From: Candidatus Latescibacterota bacterium
GTDB lineage: Bacteria; JAAXHH01; JACQVL01
NCBI GenBank assembly: GCA_016209865.1
Contig: JACQVL010000140.1
Location: 1 to 12,221, forward strand
Direction: 5' to 3'
Length of the DNA: 12,221 nucleotides
Shown here: positions 10,867-12,221 of the stretch, one piece after another
How positions within the stretch are numbered: position 1 is the stretch's first letter
Layout of the letters: every line of letters begins with the position of its first letter
Position numbers and translations under genes: made by a program
The notes under the pieces: generated by a model
Databases searched by the model: none
What the model was told of the DNA's origin: nothing
Seen by the model: only the letters and a program-made list of their open reading frames with translations

Positions 10867-12221
10867 TGACCTCATCCATTCTCCGACACCTTCATGTCAT
10901 CCTGCTCCTGGCAGCCACCTGGTGTGGCTGCTACCTGCTTTACCCTACCGTCCAGCTCTGGACGATGACCCCCGACGAAGTGAACCGGCTGCCGCCGTCC
11001 GACCGGGCGGCGTTGATGCGCCGGGCGATCGTGCCTGGACTCGACCTACGCGGTGGGTTCTCGCTGCGGCTGATCGTGGATACCTCGAAGTGGTCGGAAC
11101 GTGGACAACAGGTGATGGTGAAGCAGGTGATCGACCTCATCCGCGCCCGTCTGACGGCGATCGGCATCATCGAGCCGGGGCTCCGGCGACAGGGCGGACA
11201 CGACATCATCGTCGACGTGCCGCTCAGCGCGGACACGACGCAGATCGGCTTCCTGGTGAGTCACCCTGGACGCCTGACGTTCCAGTTGCTGAAGAGCGGG
11301 ACGGACGTGCAAGCCCTGCGCCAGCGGATCGACGCCGTGCTCACGACGCGAGCCGCCGCCGATACCACGCGCCCGCCGGCTCGACCGGCGGCGTCCCCTC
11401 CGTTCAGCGGACTCCTGGCCAGTCTGGTGATCGACGAGGGGATCGAGGATATCGTCGTCGCGGAGACAGCCGTGCCGCAGGTCAAGACACTCCTCGCTGA
11501 TTCGACGGTGCAGGCGGAACTGCGAGCGTTCAATCGGTCCCATCCGCCCGCCGGCGAGTTCGTCTGGCCGAGAAAACCCGTCGTTCAGGCCGGGCAGCAG
11601 TTTTACCCGCTCTACTTCGTCAAGCAGGAACCCGACCTCATCGGTACTCCGCTTGCGTCAGCACGGGTCAACCAGGCCTCGGGCGCGATGGCCGCACGCG
11701 TTCCGTACGTGGTGGAAATCCAGCTCAATGACGACGGGCGGCAGACGCTGACCAGCCTGTCCAGCGCGAACGTCGGCCGGCGCCTGGCGATCAGCGTCGA
11801 CGGCGGGGTATACACGACGCTGACCATCCAGGGAAAGATTCCGGACGGCCGGGCGATCATCCCGGCCGGGAACACGCTCGAGGAAGCGAGCGTCTTAGCC
11901 ACGGTCCTCCAATCAGGCGTCTTTCCGGTGACCGTGGCGACCGTGCACACCGAACCCATCGGCCCGACGACCCAGGGCCACACGACCGCCGTCCGTCCCG
12001 GAGCGTACGCGGCTGGTCTGGCGCTCGTTCTGGCCGGCCTGTTCCTGATCGTGGTCTACCGGGTCGCCGGGGCCGTGGCGGTCGTCGGGCTCCTGTTTGA
12101 CCTCGTCATGACCGGCGCGTGTCTGCGGTTGTGGAAGATCGCGGGCATCCACCCGCTCTTGACTCTCTCCGGACTGATCGGCTGCGGCCTGGGGATCGGC
12201 CTCGTCCTGGGTTCACATATC
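10866..12221 (+). CDS. secD: SecD-like protein translocase subunit, divergent (3' truncated by window end)
   Basis: Open for 452 codons from ATG 10866 (sharing TAATG with pdxJ) to the last base. Residues 9-27 are a first membrane segment. GLDLRGGFSLRLIVD (58-72) is the SecD signature. A large periplasmic region follows, with a Pro/Ala-rich stretch (163-180), then VPYVVEIQLNDDGRQTL and the LQSGVFPVTV segment corresponding to the family's LxSGALPAPL. Membrane segments follow at about 381-398, 401-419 and 430-449. SecD/SecF use proton flow to pull secreted proteins out of SecYEG. The fourth segment reads LLTLSGLIGCGLGIGLVLGS where most SecDs have TLPGIAGxxLTIGMAVDAN. The conserved Asp aligns with G449 and the Pro with Ser. 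SecF would be expected next, outside the window. Confidence 0.82.
   Translation, partial: MTSSILRHLHVILLLAATWCGCYLLYPTVQLWTMTPDEVNRLPPSDRAALMRRAIVPGLDLRGGFSLRLIVDTSKWSERGQQVMVKQVIDLIRARLTAIGIIEPGLRRQGGHDIIVDVPLSADTTQIGFLVSHPGRLTFQLLKSGTDVQALRQRIDAVLTTRAAADTTRPPARPAASPPFSGLLASLVIDEGIEDIVVAETAVPQVKTLLADSTVQAELRAFNRSHPPAGEFVWPRKPVVQAGQQFYPLYFVKQEPDLIGTPLASARVNQASGAMAARVPYVVEIQLNDDGRQTLTSLSSANVGRRLAISVDGGVYTTLTIQGKIPDGRAIIPAGNTLEEASVLATVLQSGVFPVTVATVHTEPIGPTTQGHTTAVRPGAYAAGLALVLAGLFLIVVYRVAGAVAVVGLLFDLVMTGACLRLWKIAGIHPLLTLSGLIGCGLGIGLVLGSHI

Overview
This is a high-GC (roughly 60-65% by eye) bacterial chromosomal segment in which every gene reads on the + strand. It holds eleven full or nearly full genes plus the last 40 codons of another. 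The gene content (two periplasmic parvulin foldases, a YibQ-type deacetylase, SecD, RicT, an RqcP-like S4 protein) suggests a diderm bacterium outside the best-studied Proteobacteria. The phylum cannot be fixed from the sequence alone. The abundance of short dispersed repeats is typical of genomes from uncultured environmental lineages. No tRNA, rRNA, CRISPR array, insertion sequence or phage gene was seen.

Layout. Positions 1-125: tail of a PpiC/PrsA-like foldase. 197-1519: SurA-like chaperone with two parvulin domains. 1626-1871: RqcP-like S4 protein. 1878-2666: SAM methyltransferase. 2689-3855: DNA polymerase III delta' (holB). 3856-4125: non-coding, with a long inverted repeat, a good sigma70-type promoter and a perfect 28-bp palindrome. 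4126-4992: RicT/PSP1. 4996-7107: methionyl-tRNA synthetase with a C-terminal tRNA-binding domain. 7108-7232: non-coding, with inverted heptamer arrays enclosing a promoter. Then tatD (7233-7997), rsmA/ksgA (7994-8869), a yibQ-type deacetylase (8869-10095), a divergent PdxJ homologue (10111-10866), and a divergent secD that starts at 10866 and runs off the window end. The set holB-ricT-metG-tatD-ksgA recalls the well-known Bacillus subtilis order around the same genes. The window probably has three transcription units: surA to holB, ricT-metG, and tatD to secD.

The housekeeping core is ordinary. Three things are not. First, each sizeable gap between genes after surA holds an inverted array of short tandem units. 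Several are built on an AGTGNNN heptamer with four units per arm, and similar heptamer arrays lie inside coding sequence, in the SurA signal peptide and the MetRS linker. Second, the PdxJ homologue has lost most of the catalytic signature of pyridoxine 5'-phosphate synthase, and the adjacent SecD homologue lacks the conserved Asp of its fourth membrane segment. Third, CTAG appears to be absent, while the rare Leu codon TTA is almost always followed by G.
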